In this document: positions 24,064 through 34,074 of the stretch, piece after piece
How the letters are laid out: every line of letters starts with the position of its first letter
Position numbering within the stretch: position 1 is the first letter of the stretch
DNA from: Dermanyssus gallinae
Taxonomy: Eukaryota > Arthropoda > Arachnida > Mesostigmata > Dermanyssidae
Direction of reading: 5' to 3'
Assembly (NCBI GenBank): GCA_003439945.1
Contig: QVRM01006564.1
Coordinates: 1-64,000 of the forward strand
Length of the DNA: 64,000 bases
Notes under the pieces: model-generated
The model's input: the letters and a program-made list of their open reading frames with translations, nothing else
Databases searched by the model: none
Told to the model about the DNA's origin: nothing
Position numbers and translations under genes: made by a program

Positions 24064-24336
24064 CGAGGTGTGTTCAATCGTTATCGCGACTTTTGAATTT
24101 TCGCGGGTTACGTATATTCGAATTTCGATTTTTTTTGTGGCGTTATGTTGGTACTCATGTCTCTCACTTATGCCGACAAGCTCGGCCATTTTGAATGTTC
24201 ACTTAATTGTTGACAGCTGCTTTGCTTGCACGTGTTTTGGATCGTCTTCGATTTTTACCTATTCAAAAAAATTGATTAAAGAACCTGTATCAAATTTTGT
24301 GTGAAAAACGAAATTAAGTGCGCGGATGCATTCCGA

Positions 24337-25332
24337 ATGTTGACTGTGGCATACGGAGAAGCTACCTTGGACCGAAGCAACGTTTATCGGTGGTACAAAA
24401 TGTTCTCAGAAGGCCGAGAAGATGTGAACGACGAAGAGCGTGCCGGACGCCCGAGCACTTCAACAACAGACGAAAAAATTAATGAAGTGGAGAAAATGGT
24501 ATTGGCCAATCGTCGAATCACCGTTAGAGAAGTTGCTGAGGACCTAAACATATCGATTGGCTCGTGCCATTCGATTTTTATCAATGATTTGGGCATGAGA
24601 CGGGTCGCCGCGAAATTCGTACCAAAATTGCTCAATTGCGACCAAAAACAGCATCGCATGAACATTGCTAATGAGATGTTGGACTCTGTCCGCGACGACC
24701 CAAATTTGCTCCAGAGGGTCATAACTGGTGACGAATCGTGGGTTTATGGTTATGACGTGGAAACCAAAGCTCAATCATCTCAATGGAAGCTGCCGCACGA
24801 ACCAAGACCGAAAAAAGCGCGCCAAGTTCGGTCGAATGTGAAAGTTTTGCTGACAGTTTTCTTCGATTGCAGGGGCGTGGTGCATCATGAGTTCTTGCCA
24901 CAGGGTAGAACGGTCAATAAGGAATATTACCTGCAAGTTATGCGCAATTTGCGCGAAGCAATCCGCCAGAAACGCCCGGATTTGTGGAAGAACAAAAATT
25001 GGCTTTTGCACCACGATAACGCCCCTGCTCACACATCGTTGCTTGTGCGCGAGTTTTTGGCCAAAAACAACACACTAATGATGCCGCAGCCGCCGTATTC
25101 CCCAGATCTGGCCCCCTGTGACTTTTTCTTGTTCCCTAAACTGAAGAGGCCCATGAAAGGACGACGTTACGCTACGCTTGACGAGATAAAGACGGCATCG
25201 AAGGAGGAGCTGAACAAGATAAAAAAAAATGGTTTTTTGAAGTGCTTCGAAGATTGGAAAAACCGTTGGCACAAGTGTATAATATCTCATGGGGATTACT
25301 TTGAAGGGGACAAAATAGATATTCATGAATAA
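24337..25332 (+). CDS. Mariner 2 transposase, long open frame with damaged N-terminus
   Basis: The frame is open from 24280 to the TAA at 25330-25332. The first ATG is at 24337. Upstream, the expected N-terminal codons are interrupted by TAA at about 24277 and lack an ATG, so about 20-25 residues of the family N-terminus are lost. The rest is complete: two helix-turn-helix regions (NVYRWYKMF, ITVREVAEDLNI), the linker WVPKL-like RVAAKFVPKLL, and the catalytic aspartates in TGDESWVYGYD, HHDNAPAHTS and YSPDLAPCDFF. The last two are 34 residues apart (D,D34D). The catalytic half looks sound. Loss of the N-terminus probably impairs binding to the inverted repeats. Confidence 0.85.
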   Translation: MLTVAYGEATLDRSNVYRWYKMFSEGREDVNDEERAGRPSTSTTDEKINEVEKMVLANRRITVREVAEDLNISIGSCHSIFINDLGMRRVAAKFVPKLLNCDQKQHRMNIANEMLDSVRDDPNLLQRVITGDESWVYGYDVETKAQSSQWKLPHEPRPKKARQVRSNVKVLLTVFFDCRGVVHHEFLPQGRTVNKEYYLQVMRNLREAIRQKRPDLWKNKNWLLHHDNAPAHTSLLVREFLAKNNTLMMPQPPYSPDLAPCDFFLFPKLKRPMKGRRYATLDEIKTASKEELNKIKKNGFLKCFEDWKNRWHKCIISHGDYFEGDKIDIHE

Positions 25333-25341
25333 ATGAATAAT

Positions 25342-25972
25342 TGTTGCCAACGGAACCGTAGAATGAAGACAGTCGAAAATGCGCGGGTTCACTGACGCTG
25401 ATCTTATTTATTATGTTTCACGATACGACAGAGAGCGATACGGCAGCGCCGTCTCTCTTCGTATTATTATTATTGTTGTTGCTGCCTAGCTAGCTCACAC
25501 AATGTCCCGGCGGTTAGCGCGAAGCAGTTTCCACCGCCGGAACTCACACAGATCACACACTTGACACTGCCGCTACACTAGCGCTAACAATCATTCAACT
25601 AACAATATATATATATGCATATATATATTAATCTGCCTGCAACTGCCAGCCACAACACTCACCGCCCTAGTGCAGCACTGCTGCCACGCTCCCGCCGCTG
25701 TCGCTGCCAGGCCGTCGGACGTGCCGGTCGCCGCCGGACTAAGGGCTTGCAGAGTGCGCGTTACGCCGAACGCTCGGGATAGCAAGAGAGTAACAAAATG
25801 GCGCGCACCCCCTTTTATAGGGCCGGCGGCCGGCAACGTGACAGTGCACGAACGTGCAGCGGCGGGTTGTGGCCAACAGTGCCGTGACGGGTTGTGGCCA
25901 ACAGTCAGAAATCATCATCATCATCATGGCGCGCAAATACAAACTTCTACCGCGGCCTTCCAATATGCAACA
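25342..25972 (-). repeat. LTR, downstream (3') copy
   Basis: 631 bp starting TGTTGCATATTGG on the minus strand. It holds TATAAAAGG (25811-25819) and AATAAA (25407-25412) on the minus strand, in the order expected for U3-R-U5. The plus strand shows short TAT and ATC microsatellites. Confidence 0.85.
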
Positions 25973-25974
25973 GT

Positions 25975-25987
25975 CCTCCCCCTTTTT
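25975..25987 (-). promoter_or_regulatory. Polypurine tract
   Basis: AAAAAGGGGGAGG on the minus strand, ending two bases before the 3' LTR. It is the usual primer site for plus-strand DNA synthesis in LTR elements. Position and composition support the minus orientation. Confidence 0.75.
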
Positions 25988-26310
25988 GAGGGCGACGGTA
26001 GCCCCTCAAAAATACCTATGTTACATTGGCTCTGTTTAACATTTATTATGTGGTACTCTGCGAGATCAACTTTAGCTCACAATAATTTCTCACAATCAAA
26101 CAAGCTCACAACGCCCACAGGCGTCCAGCTCTTGATGTAGCTGCCTCCACCTGGTAGGCACGCTTCACGTCGTCCTTGGTCGCCAGCGGCTTCTCCACAC
26201 GACTTTGCCAAAATGCCCGCGGCATTCCTTTCTCCAGTAGTACTACGACGGCGCCCGCGGTGAACGGCTCGACATGGGATCTCCCCGCCGCCGCAGAGCC
26301 ATCGTCAGGA

Positions 26311-27429
26311 CTAGCAGATGCTCGGCGCGCCATCGCCTTCAAAACGCGCTGCTCCGATCGCGGCCCAAATCTTCATTTCTCCTCCTCGCGACACGTTCAT
26401 GACCATGTTGGTCTGCAGATGCTTCAGCCTAGAATTAAACTCGGCCAGGCCTGCGTCTTCGGCCGGCTCGCCACGAGAGGTGCTTGCGACGTGCTCCCCC
26501 ACGCCCGGCTGCCGGGCCTCACGCAGCGGGAGCTGCTTCGCCCACGCGAGCTCTTCCGCCGTGAGTCGACCACTCACCTCCTGCCGGTAGAACCACCTTC
26601 CAGCCTGGGCGACGGTGGCGACGACTCGAGTCAGTCTGCGCAAGCTTGAACACCCCGCTGGGTCTATTAGCGGGGGTTCGCACGTTGCAACAAACACCCG
26701 ACTCTCAGGAAGCTCTTCGTAGCCCTGCCCCGGCTGGAAGGCGGGGTACTGCGTCGTCGGCTTCTTCAGGAACTCCACGTCCTTGGTTACGTGATGCACG
26801 ACTAACCTTGCTGCAACCACTTCGTTCCCTTTCGTGGATGAAGACTCGGATGGCGTCACTGGATGGATGGATGAACTCTCGACCACTGTTGAACTTCTTA
26901 GCTTGGCAACGGGGAGCGCCGCCCCGCCCGTTGCGTTGATTTCTTGAAACGCGACTTGCCGATTTATACTCGGGTCCAGCGCTGAACTTGATTCTTGGCC
27001 ACCGGGGCCATCGCTCTCCGACAGCCTCTTCGGTAACGATGCTCTTGCCTCTGCCCATCGTGCAGACACGTCCAGGCCGCCCGACGGCATGGCGGCGGCT
27101 AGAGTGCTACGTCGCTTGTAGCTAATTAAACTACCCCGTATACGGGACAACGTCTCCGTGTAATCATTGGATCTACTTACTTCTAGATCTATTTCCTCAT
27201 CACTAAGCTCGCCAGCTACGGCGAAAAAACGCTCATCTAGCTCATCTAACCTTCGTTTGTAGTCCTCCGCTGTTATCTGCCAGCAATTGACGCGTGTCTT
27301 ATTCTGCTGCGTAAACTGCGGACGCTCTTGGCCATCAGGCCAAAACAACTTGACGGTGGTGTCCAGCTTGGACACCCGCTCACGCACTGCGCGCCGAAGC
27401 GCAATCACACGCTCGACTGTCTCAGCCAT
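26311..27429 (-). CDS. Fused gag-like/late-pol ORF of the compact Bel-Pao-like element
   Basis: About 372 codons from ATG at 27427-27429 in a good context (GCCAGGATGGCT); the frame is open a little further upstream but only with GTG. The N-terminal 120 residues are charged and helical (KLDTTVKLFWPDG, DYKRRLDELDERFF), like the gag start of Bel-Pao elements. The middle is Ser-rich. From about residue 225 the sequence EFLKKPTTQYPAFQ, SSLRRLTRVVATVAQ and LTAEELAWAKQLPLREARQ matches the segment that in Bel-Pao polyproteins lies between RNase H and integrase. No protease, RT or integrase motif remains. The frame crosses the deletion without a stop, so the fusion could be translated. The final 80 residues are unassigned. 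Confidence 0.6.
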   Translation of the reverse strand: MAETVERVIALRRAVRERVSKLDTTVKLFWPDGQERPQFTQQNKTRVNCWQITAEDYKRRLDELDERFFAVAGELSDEEIDLEVSRSNDYTETLSRIRGSLISYKRRSTLAAAMPSGGLDVSARWAEARASLPKRLSESDGPGGQESSSALDPSINRQVAFQEINATGGAALPVAKLRSSTVVESSSIHPVTPSESSSTKGNEVVAARLVVHHVTKDVEFLKKPTTQYPAFQPGQGYEELPESRVFVATCEPPLIDPAGCSSLRRLTRVVATVAQAGRWFYRQEVSGRLTAEELAWAKQLPLREARQPGVGEHVASTSRGEPAEDAGLAEFNSRLKHLQTNMVMNVSRGGEMKIWAAIGAARFEGDGAPSIC

Positions 27430-27481
27430 CCTGGCTGCCGCTATGGTCACTTCTACGTCCGGGCCTCTTGCTACACGTCGT

Positions 27482-27499
27482 GCCCCACGTTGGGCGCCA
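27482..27499 (-). other. Primer binding site (tRNA-Lys type)
   Basis: TGGCGCCCAACGTGGGGC on the minus strand, three bases inside the 5' LTR. It is complementary to the 3' end of arthropod tRNA-Lys(CUU) as I remember it, and is a common primer site in insect Bel-Pao elements. The tRNA match should be verified against a tRNA set. Confidence 0.75.
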
Positions 27500-27502
27500 A
27501 TA

Positions 27503-28133
27503 TGTTGCCAACGGAACCGTAGAATGAAGACAGTCGAAAATGCGCGGGTTCACTGACGCTGATCTTATTTATTATGTTTCACGATACGACAGAGAGCGAT
27601 ACGGCAGCGCCGTCTCTCTTCGTATTATTATTATTGTTGTTGCTGCCTAGCTAGCTCACACAATGTCCCGGCGGTTAGCGCGAAGCAGTTTCCACCGCCG
27701 GAACTCACACAGATCACACACTTGACACTGCCGCTACACTAGCGCTAACAATCATTCAACTAACAATATATATATATGCATATATATATTAATCTGCCTG
27801 CAACTGCCAGCCACAACACTCACCGCCCTAGTGCAGCACTGCTGCCACGCTCCCGCCGCTGTCGCTGCCAGGCCGTCGGACGTGCCGGTCGCCGCCGGAC
27901 TAAGGGCTTGCAGAGTGCGCGTTACGCCGAACGCTCGGGATAGCAAGAGAGTAACAAAATGGCGCGCACCCCCTTTTATAGGGCCGGCGGCCGGCAACGT
28001 GACAGTGCACGAACGTGCAGCGGCGGGTTGTGGCCAACAGTGCCGTGACGGGTTGTGGCCAACAGTCAGAAATCATCATCATCATCATGGCGCGCAAATA
28101 CAAACTTCTACCGCGGCCTTCCAATATGCAACA
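27503..28133 (-). repeat. LTR, upstream (5') copy
   Basis: 631 bp, no difference from the other LTR noticed in the parts compared. For transcription toward 25342 this is the promoter copy. Confidence 0.85.
27972..27980 (-). promoter_or_regulatory. TATA box of the 5' LTR
   Basis: TATAAAAGG on the minus strand, bordered by GC-rich sequence. It probably drives the minus-strand transcript of the compact LTR element. The call is by motif and position only. Confidence 0.5.
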
Positions 28134-28555
28134 AGGAATATTACCTGCAAGTTATGCGCAATTTGCGCGAAGCAATCCGCCAGAAACGCCCGGATTTGTG
28201 GAAGAACAAAAATTGGCTTTTGCACCACGATAACGCCCCTGCTCACACATCGTTGCTTGTGCGCGAGTTTTTGGCCAAAAACAACACACTAATGATGCCG
28301 CAGCCGCCGTATTCCCCAGATCTGGCCCCCTGTGACTTTTTCTTGTTCCCTAAACTGAAGAGGCCCATGAAAGGACGACGTTACGCTACGCTTGACGAGA
28401 TAAAGACGGCATCGAAGGAGGAGCTGAACAAGATAAAAAAAAATGGTTTTTTGAAGTGCTTCGAAGATTGGAAAAACCGTTGGCACAAGTGTATAATATC
28501 TCATGGGGATTACTTTGAAGGGGACAAAATAGATATTCATGAATAAATGAATAAT
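28134..28555 (+). pseudogene. Duplicated 3' third of the mariner 2 transposase
   Basis: A 422-bp direct repeat of 24920-25341 that looks identical to it. It covers the last two catalytic aspartate motifs to the stop codon and a few bases of 3' UTR. It starts in mid-codon context right after the LTR, so it has no start of its own, although the frame runs open from LTR sequence (28055-28546). It continues into the true right end of the mariner. Confidence 0.9.
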
Positions 28556-28596
28556 TTTTGAAAAAACACAAAAGTCGCGATACGTTTTGAACACCA

Positions 28597-30330
28597 TATG
28601 TATGTGTGTGTTTGTATGGCTTCTGGCGCCTACCCGACCGGAAGCGTAAACGCGGCCACCAATAGCGGGGCGCAGGCTGTCAACAACCACGACATCATCA
28701 CGTGGGGGGGGGGTTGAACCCGGTTCTCTAACGAACGCCGAGAGTGAAAACATGCCCGCAGTCGGGCATCTGGGGCAAGACGACCCGGGCGGGTTTCTCT
28801 CACCGGGCGCGCGCGCGGCATCGCATGATTTTGGTAACTCATGTTCGGTTGCCCGCGGCTGCGGTGCCGGCGGCCGTAGCCGGACTAATCGATGGCTTTC
28901 ATCTCCGTGATCAGCCCAGTGGACCTCGGCAGTGGAGAATAATGGCTGGCTGGCTAGCGCCGGTCAAGACCGAAAAAGACTCGAATAGTAGGGCTGCCTT
29001 TGGCTGCCTACCGTTTCTGTTTGTAGCGTGCGGAATTACCGACCGTTTCCTCCTCCTCGGTAGTGTGGTGAGCTGTGCGCTTGAAGAACTTGTGCCCTTG
29101 TGGCTTTGTTGGGCAAACTGCTGCAGCGCTATTACTTGCTGTCTGTAGTGCAACCTGTTTCCCGCAGTGCCTGCTGCCCGAGGCAGCATCGCGCACAAAA
29201 CAGGCAGAACGCACTGTTGCTTAATTAAATTTCAGAATAAACGACACAGTCCTGTGTGTATTTGTGGAAAGCCTGGACAGGCCTGGCCTCGTGTCTTGCG
29301 TACAAGTTGTTAATCGAGTCATAACTGATCTAGCTTGATCTAGCGGTTGCAGTGAACCCCCGAGTTGCGCAAATCTGCAGTTGTGATTATTGTGGGAATC
29401 TTACAGAACTATAGCTTTCCGAAGCGACTCCTACTAGTAGTAGTTAAGTTTATCTTAGGACTTCTGGAGAGATTAGTTTGTCACCTATTTTTTACTCGGA
29501 CCCTTTCTGATCTAATTTGGTAAATCCGTGTTGTAGTCAACCGAGTGTACGTATACCCGTTAAGTGTAAGGAATATACGCATTATCCGTTTACTTCAATG
29601 AATGCATGAAACTGAGCCTTCGCTGATACGAAACCCATAAGTGTTGTTTTCCAACCAATGTGTTAAATCGGGGCAACGAGGCTTGTGTTCGATTGCGCGT
29701 GCCTCTACTTTTTCCATCTCGCTGTTGGGAGGCGTTTTACTTTTAGCACACATAGTGGGCTCCTATAGCGTATCTCTTAACTCGCATGTCTCACGTGCGT
29801 GACAGATGCATTGCACTGCATCGTCAGAGTAATTTCTTGTACGTGTTTTTTTGCCGGGCGTACCCTACGTCTTTGGGCGATACTTAGACCTTCTCTTAGC
29901 GGCGCGCAATAAACGTATACAAGAGCAACACGATATACGTATGGCCAGAGTTATCGTAGCTAGTGGATTCTATTTAGGGCTCAAACGTTCATTAGTGCCA
30001 CTACTCAGTGCACAGTAAACAGCACTTTCTTTTCTAGAGCTACTTGGTTACAGATGGCCACCGATCTTTTGATGAACCTTACACATTTTACTGGCGTTGC
30101 AATTTGGTGTATGATTCCATATCGCAATTTGCGGAAAGCAACTCTGATTGAACAGGAACGAATCAGTATCTAAATAGCAACCAGGAATTTATGCTTAATT
30201 TTTAAGAAAGCAATGCCTAAATTGAAAAACAATTAGCCATACACAACTAATGTATTGGCTGCGACTGTGTTACACTAAGGAGTCAACGATTTTATATTTT
30301 TCATCCCAAATTTAGCTACAAATACGCGTG
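28597..30330. other. S4b interior, no assigned gene (unit II)
   Basis: It continues the alternative module after the mariner. A frame starting at ATG 28617 (MASGAYPTGSVNAATNSG) is plausible as protein but is interrupted by a poly-G run whose length differs from the unit IV copy (60826-61031). The region to 29215 has frames on both strands without known relatives. About 29220-30330 is AT-rich with an AATAAA near 29237. Its counterpart is about 60820-62584. Confidence 0.4.
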
Positions 30331-31385
30331 CGCGTGAATTGACTGAGAAGCAAGTCAGTAGCCGGCCTGCTGCTGCTTAGCGAACCCAACGTCCGGTGGG
30401 CGGGAAACAGTCTTCCGGCTCGGCTCGTGATCACGGACAGGGCAACGAGCATCCTACTGGACGTCGCAACGAGCTCCGTATCTCCGATCACGGCTACGGT
30501 TATCGTTTCACCTGGATCGACGTAGCAAACGTTGGGCGTTTTTACTTCTGCTACTGCAGCCCTAATGTTCTGCTTGACAACCCGCACAAGTTTTCAGACG
30601 ACTTGTCCTCTTCTTTTAACTAAATGGATATTCCACTTCCAGCCATAGCTGGTGATTTTAGCGGGGCGGTTAGCGCATGGGGCTCTGCCAGAACTACCGA
30701 AAAAGGCTCGCCGTCCTCGACCTGTTGACGACCAAGGACCTTATTCTTAACACGGGTACGTTCACCTTCCTGCTACAGGAAGAGGAACCTCTCAGCGATC
30801 AGCTTATCATCGCATTCCACGTGACTACTGCCACGATGTTAAATCGTCCGACGCTGCATCCGCCTATCAGACGCCAGGAAGCTGAACAGCTTCGGAGATC
30901 CCTCAGGGCACTCATAGGACCAAAGGGAAGGCCCGCTTCCCTAAGAACGAGTACCCAGTGCAAGAAACGTTCCTGGTGGACCTTTCTTAAGAAGCTGAAA
31001 GACGACCCCTGGGGCCGCCCCTATAAGATGGTTAGGGGGTTTCCCGCTTTAAGGGGTACAGAGATGCTCTTTCAGCGACAGAAGAGGCGCGGAATGCAAT
31101 CGAAGCGTTCTTCCCCATCACCCACGCTTCGATTGCGCCCCCTACCAGGGGGGAGATGATCATTCGAAACCCACTTTGTATGAGATGCAGGATGCCGCGA
31201 CGCGCCTCAAACAGGGAAAGGCCCCGGGCCCAGAAGGTGTCTCGGTTTCCGGGGTCTCGACCCTAATACAGGCGTTTCCAGAAACAGTAGCGACTGCAGC
31301 GACGGGGGTGCTTTAGTCGGGCTCGTTCCCTGGGGAGGGGAACGGCCTGCTGTCAGACGCCCAGCACGTGTTTTGCAAAGGTCAC
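30330..31385 (+). pseudogene. R1-like endonuclease/RT-start fragment A (unit II)
   Basis: A piece of an R1-like non-LTR ORF2. The first frame (30396-30623) has YRFTWIDVANVGRFYFCY, the strand-and-loop region of the endonuclease. It ends in TAA and resumes in the same frame with MDIPLPAIAGDFSGAVSAWGS, where the usual catalytic Asn of GDFN is Ser. A frameshift near 30700 leads to 30677-31159 (LDLLTTKDLILNTGTF, then WTFLKKLKDDPWGRPYKMVRG), the linker typical of R1-type elements. The last part (about 31140-31260) reads the start of RT (LKQGKAPGPEGV). The RT core is missing. Fragments of the same element lie at 37607-37995 and 62584-63640. Confidence 0.8.
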
Positions 31386-32421
31386 TTAAGTAAGGAGGGT
31401 GACGTTATAATTAGAATAGAGGAGAGTGAAAAGGGCGCAGGAGAAAAAATGCGATGATTCTGCGCGCATGACTCCTGCGTCGTCGGTGCTCATGCGTCCT
31501 GGAATATCCTTTGGAGCGCCCACCGCTTCAAAGACAGCGTGCAATGGCCGTAACGTGCAGTCATCGAGGAACAGGCCGAGCCCATCCGGATAAGCTCGGA
31601 CTATCTTCGGACATCGGATAGGATGTATACGATGGGCGGAGCTTGACGCCACCACCTTATTTCCGAATATCCAAGCTTTTACGCTGAAAAGCAGGCAATG
31701 CGGCTTCGACGTAACTAATCTTTGCGAAGCTCGGGTCACTCAGAGTTATCCAGCCAAGCTAGTGTCTGTTCTCATCAAACAACATGCTGGGTCTCGCATG
31801 CTGCACCTTGCTTTTGTGCAGTAGGAAGAAGACGCTTTCTTTCCTGTGGTGCACCGTATTTTGAAAGCTGACCACTTATGACAAGCATTGACAGGTGTGA
31901 GATGCCTAACAAAACACAACACGATCTAGCAAGCAGCATCAGCTACAAATCAACCCGATATCTAGTAGTAGCAGTGGTACAAGCAGTTGGGTAGTTTGTG
32001 TACCGAATGAAAGTTTTGTTTTCTACAGAAGAAACCTGTAGCGGTAGCAATTGTCTTTTGCCTGCCATTTTTGCAGCGCATACCAGAACCAGCGAGTCAG
32101 CGCGGCAACACTACCATGTGCGCCGATTATTGGATGGCCTCGTCCCAACACTACCTTGGGGGACGTCGTCATTCTCTCTGCGGAGCAAGAAGCGACGAGA
32201 AGGCATGTACGATACAACGGACTTGGCGATTTTTTCTCGCCAAAGGAGGCTCGCGTGACGAGCAAAGAGCCGGGAGACTGGTGTTCTCTGTTCTGCCCCC
32301 CGCCCCTGGATAAGTGGCCTACTAACTCAAGTCACGTCGTCGCCGAGTGTTCATCGCTTGGTCATCGGCAATCACCCCCGGCAGGTTCCCCGAGCTGAAA
32401 CCGTCTGTGGGAGAGAAAGCC

Positions 32422-32475
<54 letters not shown>

Positions 32476-33137
32476 GCTATCTGCAGATTTGGCTTGTCTG
32501 TCTATCAGTTTTACTCCCCAATGCGATTCTAACCCACCTTTGGCTCACCTCTGCTTCTCTTTTCACGCAATCCGCTCGAGAGCCCGGAGAGATGAACACA
32601 TATTTACTAATAAAATTATTTTGAATCTCACAATCTTCAGGGTGTCGTATTTGAATAATTACTCACTTGTTGCATGCCATGTGAAACTTAGTGTTGACGA
32701 TAGTTTAGTAGCTAATACCGCAGTAGCTGCAGTTCTGCAATTTGAACCAATTCGGGAAAACCGTAACCATGATGTTCAAAAACTTTTTTTCGCAAGCCGG
32801 ATTGAGTTGTGTCGCTGACTACTACACCTCAAGTAAAGAGAAAAATTATAGCATTACCGTTCTGTCATTTGTCACTAGCGTTTGCCTCATAATTTGTATC
32901 CTTTGCGGTGAACGCGCTGGGTCGGTAGGTCTGCTAACAACATAATTGCCGCGAAAGGTTTACAATCGATACAGGTAACGCCAAATATTAATCCTTTTTG
33001 CCCTAGATGCTGTCCATAGACGTAACGCTAACCGTTTAGTACCATCCGGCGTTGGTAACTTGAGGTCACATGACTTAAATTGTATATCCAAATATAATAA
33101 TGATTTTTTTAAAATAAAATAGAACGATACCATACAA
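31386..33137. other. S4a tail in unit II
   Basis: After a short R1-like 5' leader (31386-31449) the sequence joins S4a at GATGATTCTGCGCGC, equal to 17674 in unit I. It runs to the unit joint. It lacks about 230 bp present in the other copies after the inner (TA)n. No gene is recognised; frames at 32489-32945 are parts of a frame that is continuous only at 50412-50738. Confidence 0.6.
32425..32472. repeat. (TA)n inside the S4a tail
   Basis: A long TA tract, much longer than its counterparts at about 18652 and 50021. It lies next to the 230-bp deletion of this copy. Confidence 0.9.
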
Positions 33138-33150
33138 TTATATATATATA
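33138..33150. repeat. Short (TA)n flanking the R2-like 5' end
   Basis: ATATATATATATA that follows CCATACAATT, exactly where units I and III have the long joint (TA)n. The R2-like element starts at the next base. Confidence 0.9.
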
Positions 33151-34074
33151 AGTCTCTACTCAGCTGTTGAGCCGGAAGGTCGCACTGGTGCGAGCTCCCG
33201 CTTAAATTGCCTAGATCGCAAGTTATATCTGGCTTTTTAACGGGAGTTTTGCCACAGACCATCGTGGCCACCAGTGTGACCGAACTGTGAGATCCAACAC
33301 CGTCAAACAGTTCCATTTTGCATTTAAAAGATGTAAAATTGTTATAATTTGCCGCGTCACTGTGTTAGATAGGTTAGCAGTGCGTTCACCATTGCAAAGG
33401 CCTGTCTGAAGTGCATTTTAGCGTTTTTAAGTGGAAGTGATTGTGCCGGTTTTTAGATTTAGGTAAGGTGAGTCTACCTATATAGTTGTTTTAGTGAAAT
33501 ATAGCGGCCCTAATTATATTTCACTAATTTTAACTTCTATATAGGTAAAGTGTATATACTGGCTACAAAACCCAGACAGTGCATACATTGTATAGTGGTG
33601 TATCGATACGCTTTGTTTTGCTCTAAAATCGAACACTGCGTGGAGAATACAATAAGCAACGATATATTGGGCAGCCATATCGTGTTTTTAAACCACTATA
33701 TATTTTAATTGACTACCTACATACCTACTATATATTTGTAATAGATGCTTCAATTCCACTGAATCGAAGAGACAGCAATTAATCTGTCTGATGCTAGTCT
33801 TCCATCTAATTACCACAAATATATATCTTAAACCGACACTACTATTGTACATATTAATGTGCAATTTTTAACTTCTACTTTTGACGCTATTTTGCATAAA
33901 TACAGTACGTGACGAAATATGACATAGTGCTCCCTGGGTAGAGACGAACAGAATGATGGTCTAAAGACCGCTTTATTTTAGCGATTTTAACAACAACATC
34001 TGCGTAAAATCGCGCCATCGTTCGCGTACAAGACTTTTAAAGAAATCTTACCACCGCTGTGGACCAAGACAACG
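33151..34074 (+). other. R2-like 5' untranslated region with strong secondary structure
   Basis: About 920 bases between the (TA)n and the ORF start, present once in the window. The first 100 bases can form several stems: GAGC 33169-33172 with GCTC 33194-33197 enclosing TCGCA/TGCGA, CTCCCG 33195-33200 with CGGGAG 33241-33246, and TTGC/GCAA around 33207-33221. Known R2 elements carry a self-cleaving HDV-like ribozyme at this place; whether this one does is untested. A second nested hairpin lies at 33475-33547. There is no long frame. Confidence 0.6.
33475..33547. repeat. Nested inverted repeats in the R2-like 5' UTR
   Basis: Outer arms TACCTATATAG (33475-33485) and CTATATAGGTA (33537-33547); inner arms AGTGAAATATA (33493-33503) and TATATTTCACT (33515-33525). 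All arms are perfect. Together they give a 73-nt cruciform or hairpin with small internal loops. Confidence 0.8.

Larger units (their letters stand above)
25342..28133 (-). mobile_element. Compact Bel-Pao-like LTR retrotransposon
   Basis: Two direct repeats of 631 bp (25342-25972 and 27503-28133) that look identical, with TGTTGC..GCAACA ends, enclose 1.5 kb. The orientation is minus: a tRNA-Lys-type primer site (TGGCGCCCAACGTGGGGC) lies three bases inside the right LTR, and a purine tract (AAAAAGGGGGAGGA) adjoins the left LTR. There is a single ORF (26311-27429). Protease, most of reverse transcriptase, RNase H and integrase are absent, so the element depends on enzymes in trans. The flanks are not a 4-6 bp duplication but 422 bp of mariner sequence. 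Identical LTRs mean recent arrival or recent conversion. Confidence 0.85.
24064..28596 (+). mobile_element. Mariner element 2, interrupted by an LTR element
   Basis: The left end starts CGAGGTGTGTTCAATCG after TA (24062-24063). The right end, read on the other strand, starts TGGTGTTCAAAACG before TA (28597-28598). The inner parts of both ends share ATCGCGACTTTTG. The uninterrupted site is seen at about 60800-60815 in unit IV. Inside lies an LTR element (25342-28133). Mariner sequence 24920-25341 is repeated at 28134-28555 on its other side, so the mariner is present as one complete coding part plus a duplicated 3' third. Confidence 0.9.

Noticed and set aside
24301..24336. Start of mariner 2 transposase at 24301
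   Set aside because: That codon is GTG; there is no eukaryotic reason to start there, and an in-frame stop lies a few codons upstream.
26176..26649. Plus-strand frames inside the LTR element (26176-26649, 26646-26939, 27287-27556)
   Set aside because: They lie opposite the minus-strand ORF whose direction is fixed by primer site, purine tract and TATA box.
25342..28133. Endogenous retrovirus with envelope
   Set aside because: No envelope, integrase or RT motif in the 1.5-kb interior; the features fit a compact Bel-Pao-like retrotransposon.
33100..33300. 28S rDNA flanks expected for an R2 element
   Set aside because: Neither flank of either R2-like copy resembles the R2 28S target; the flanks are (TA)n and unit modules.
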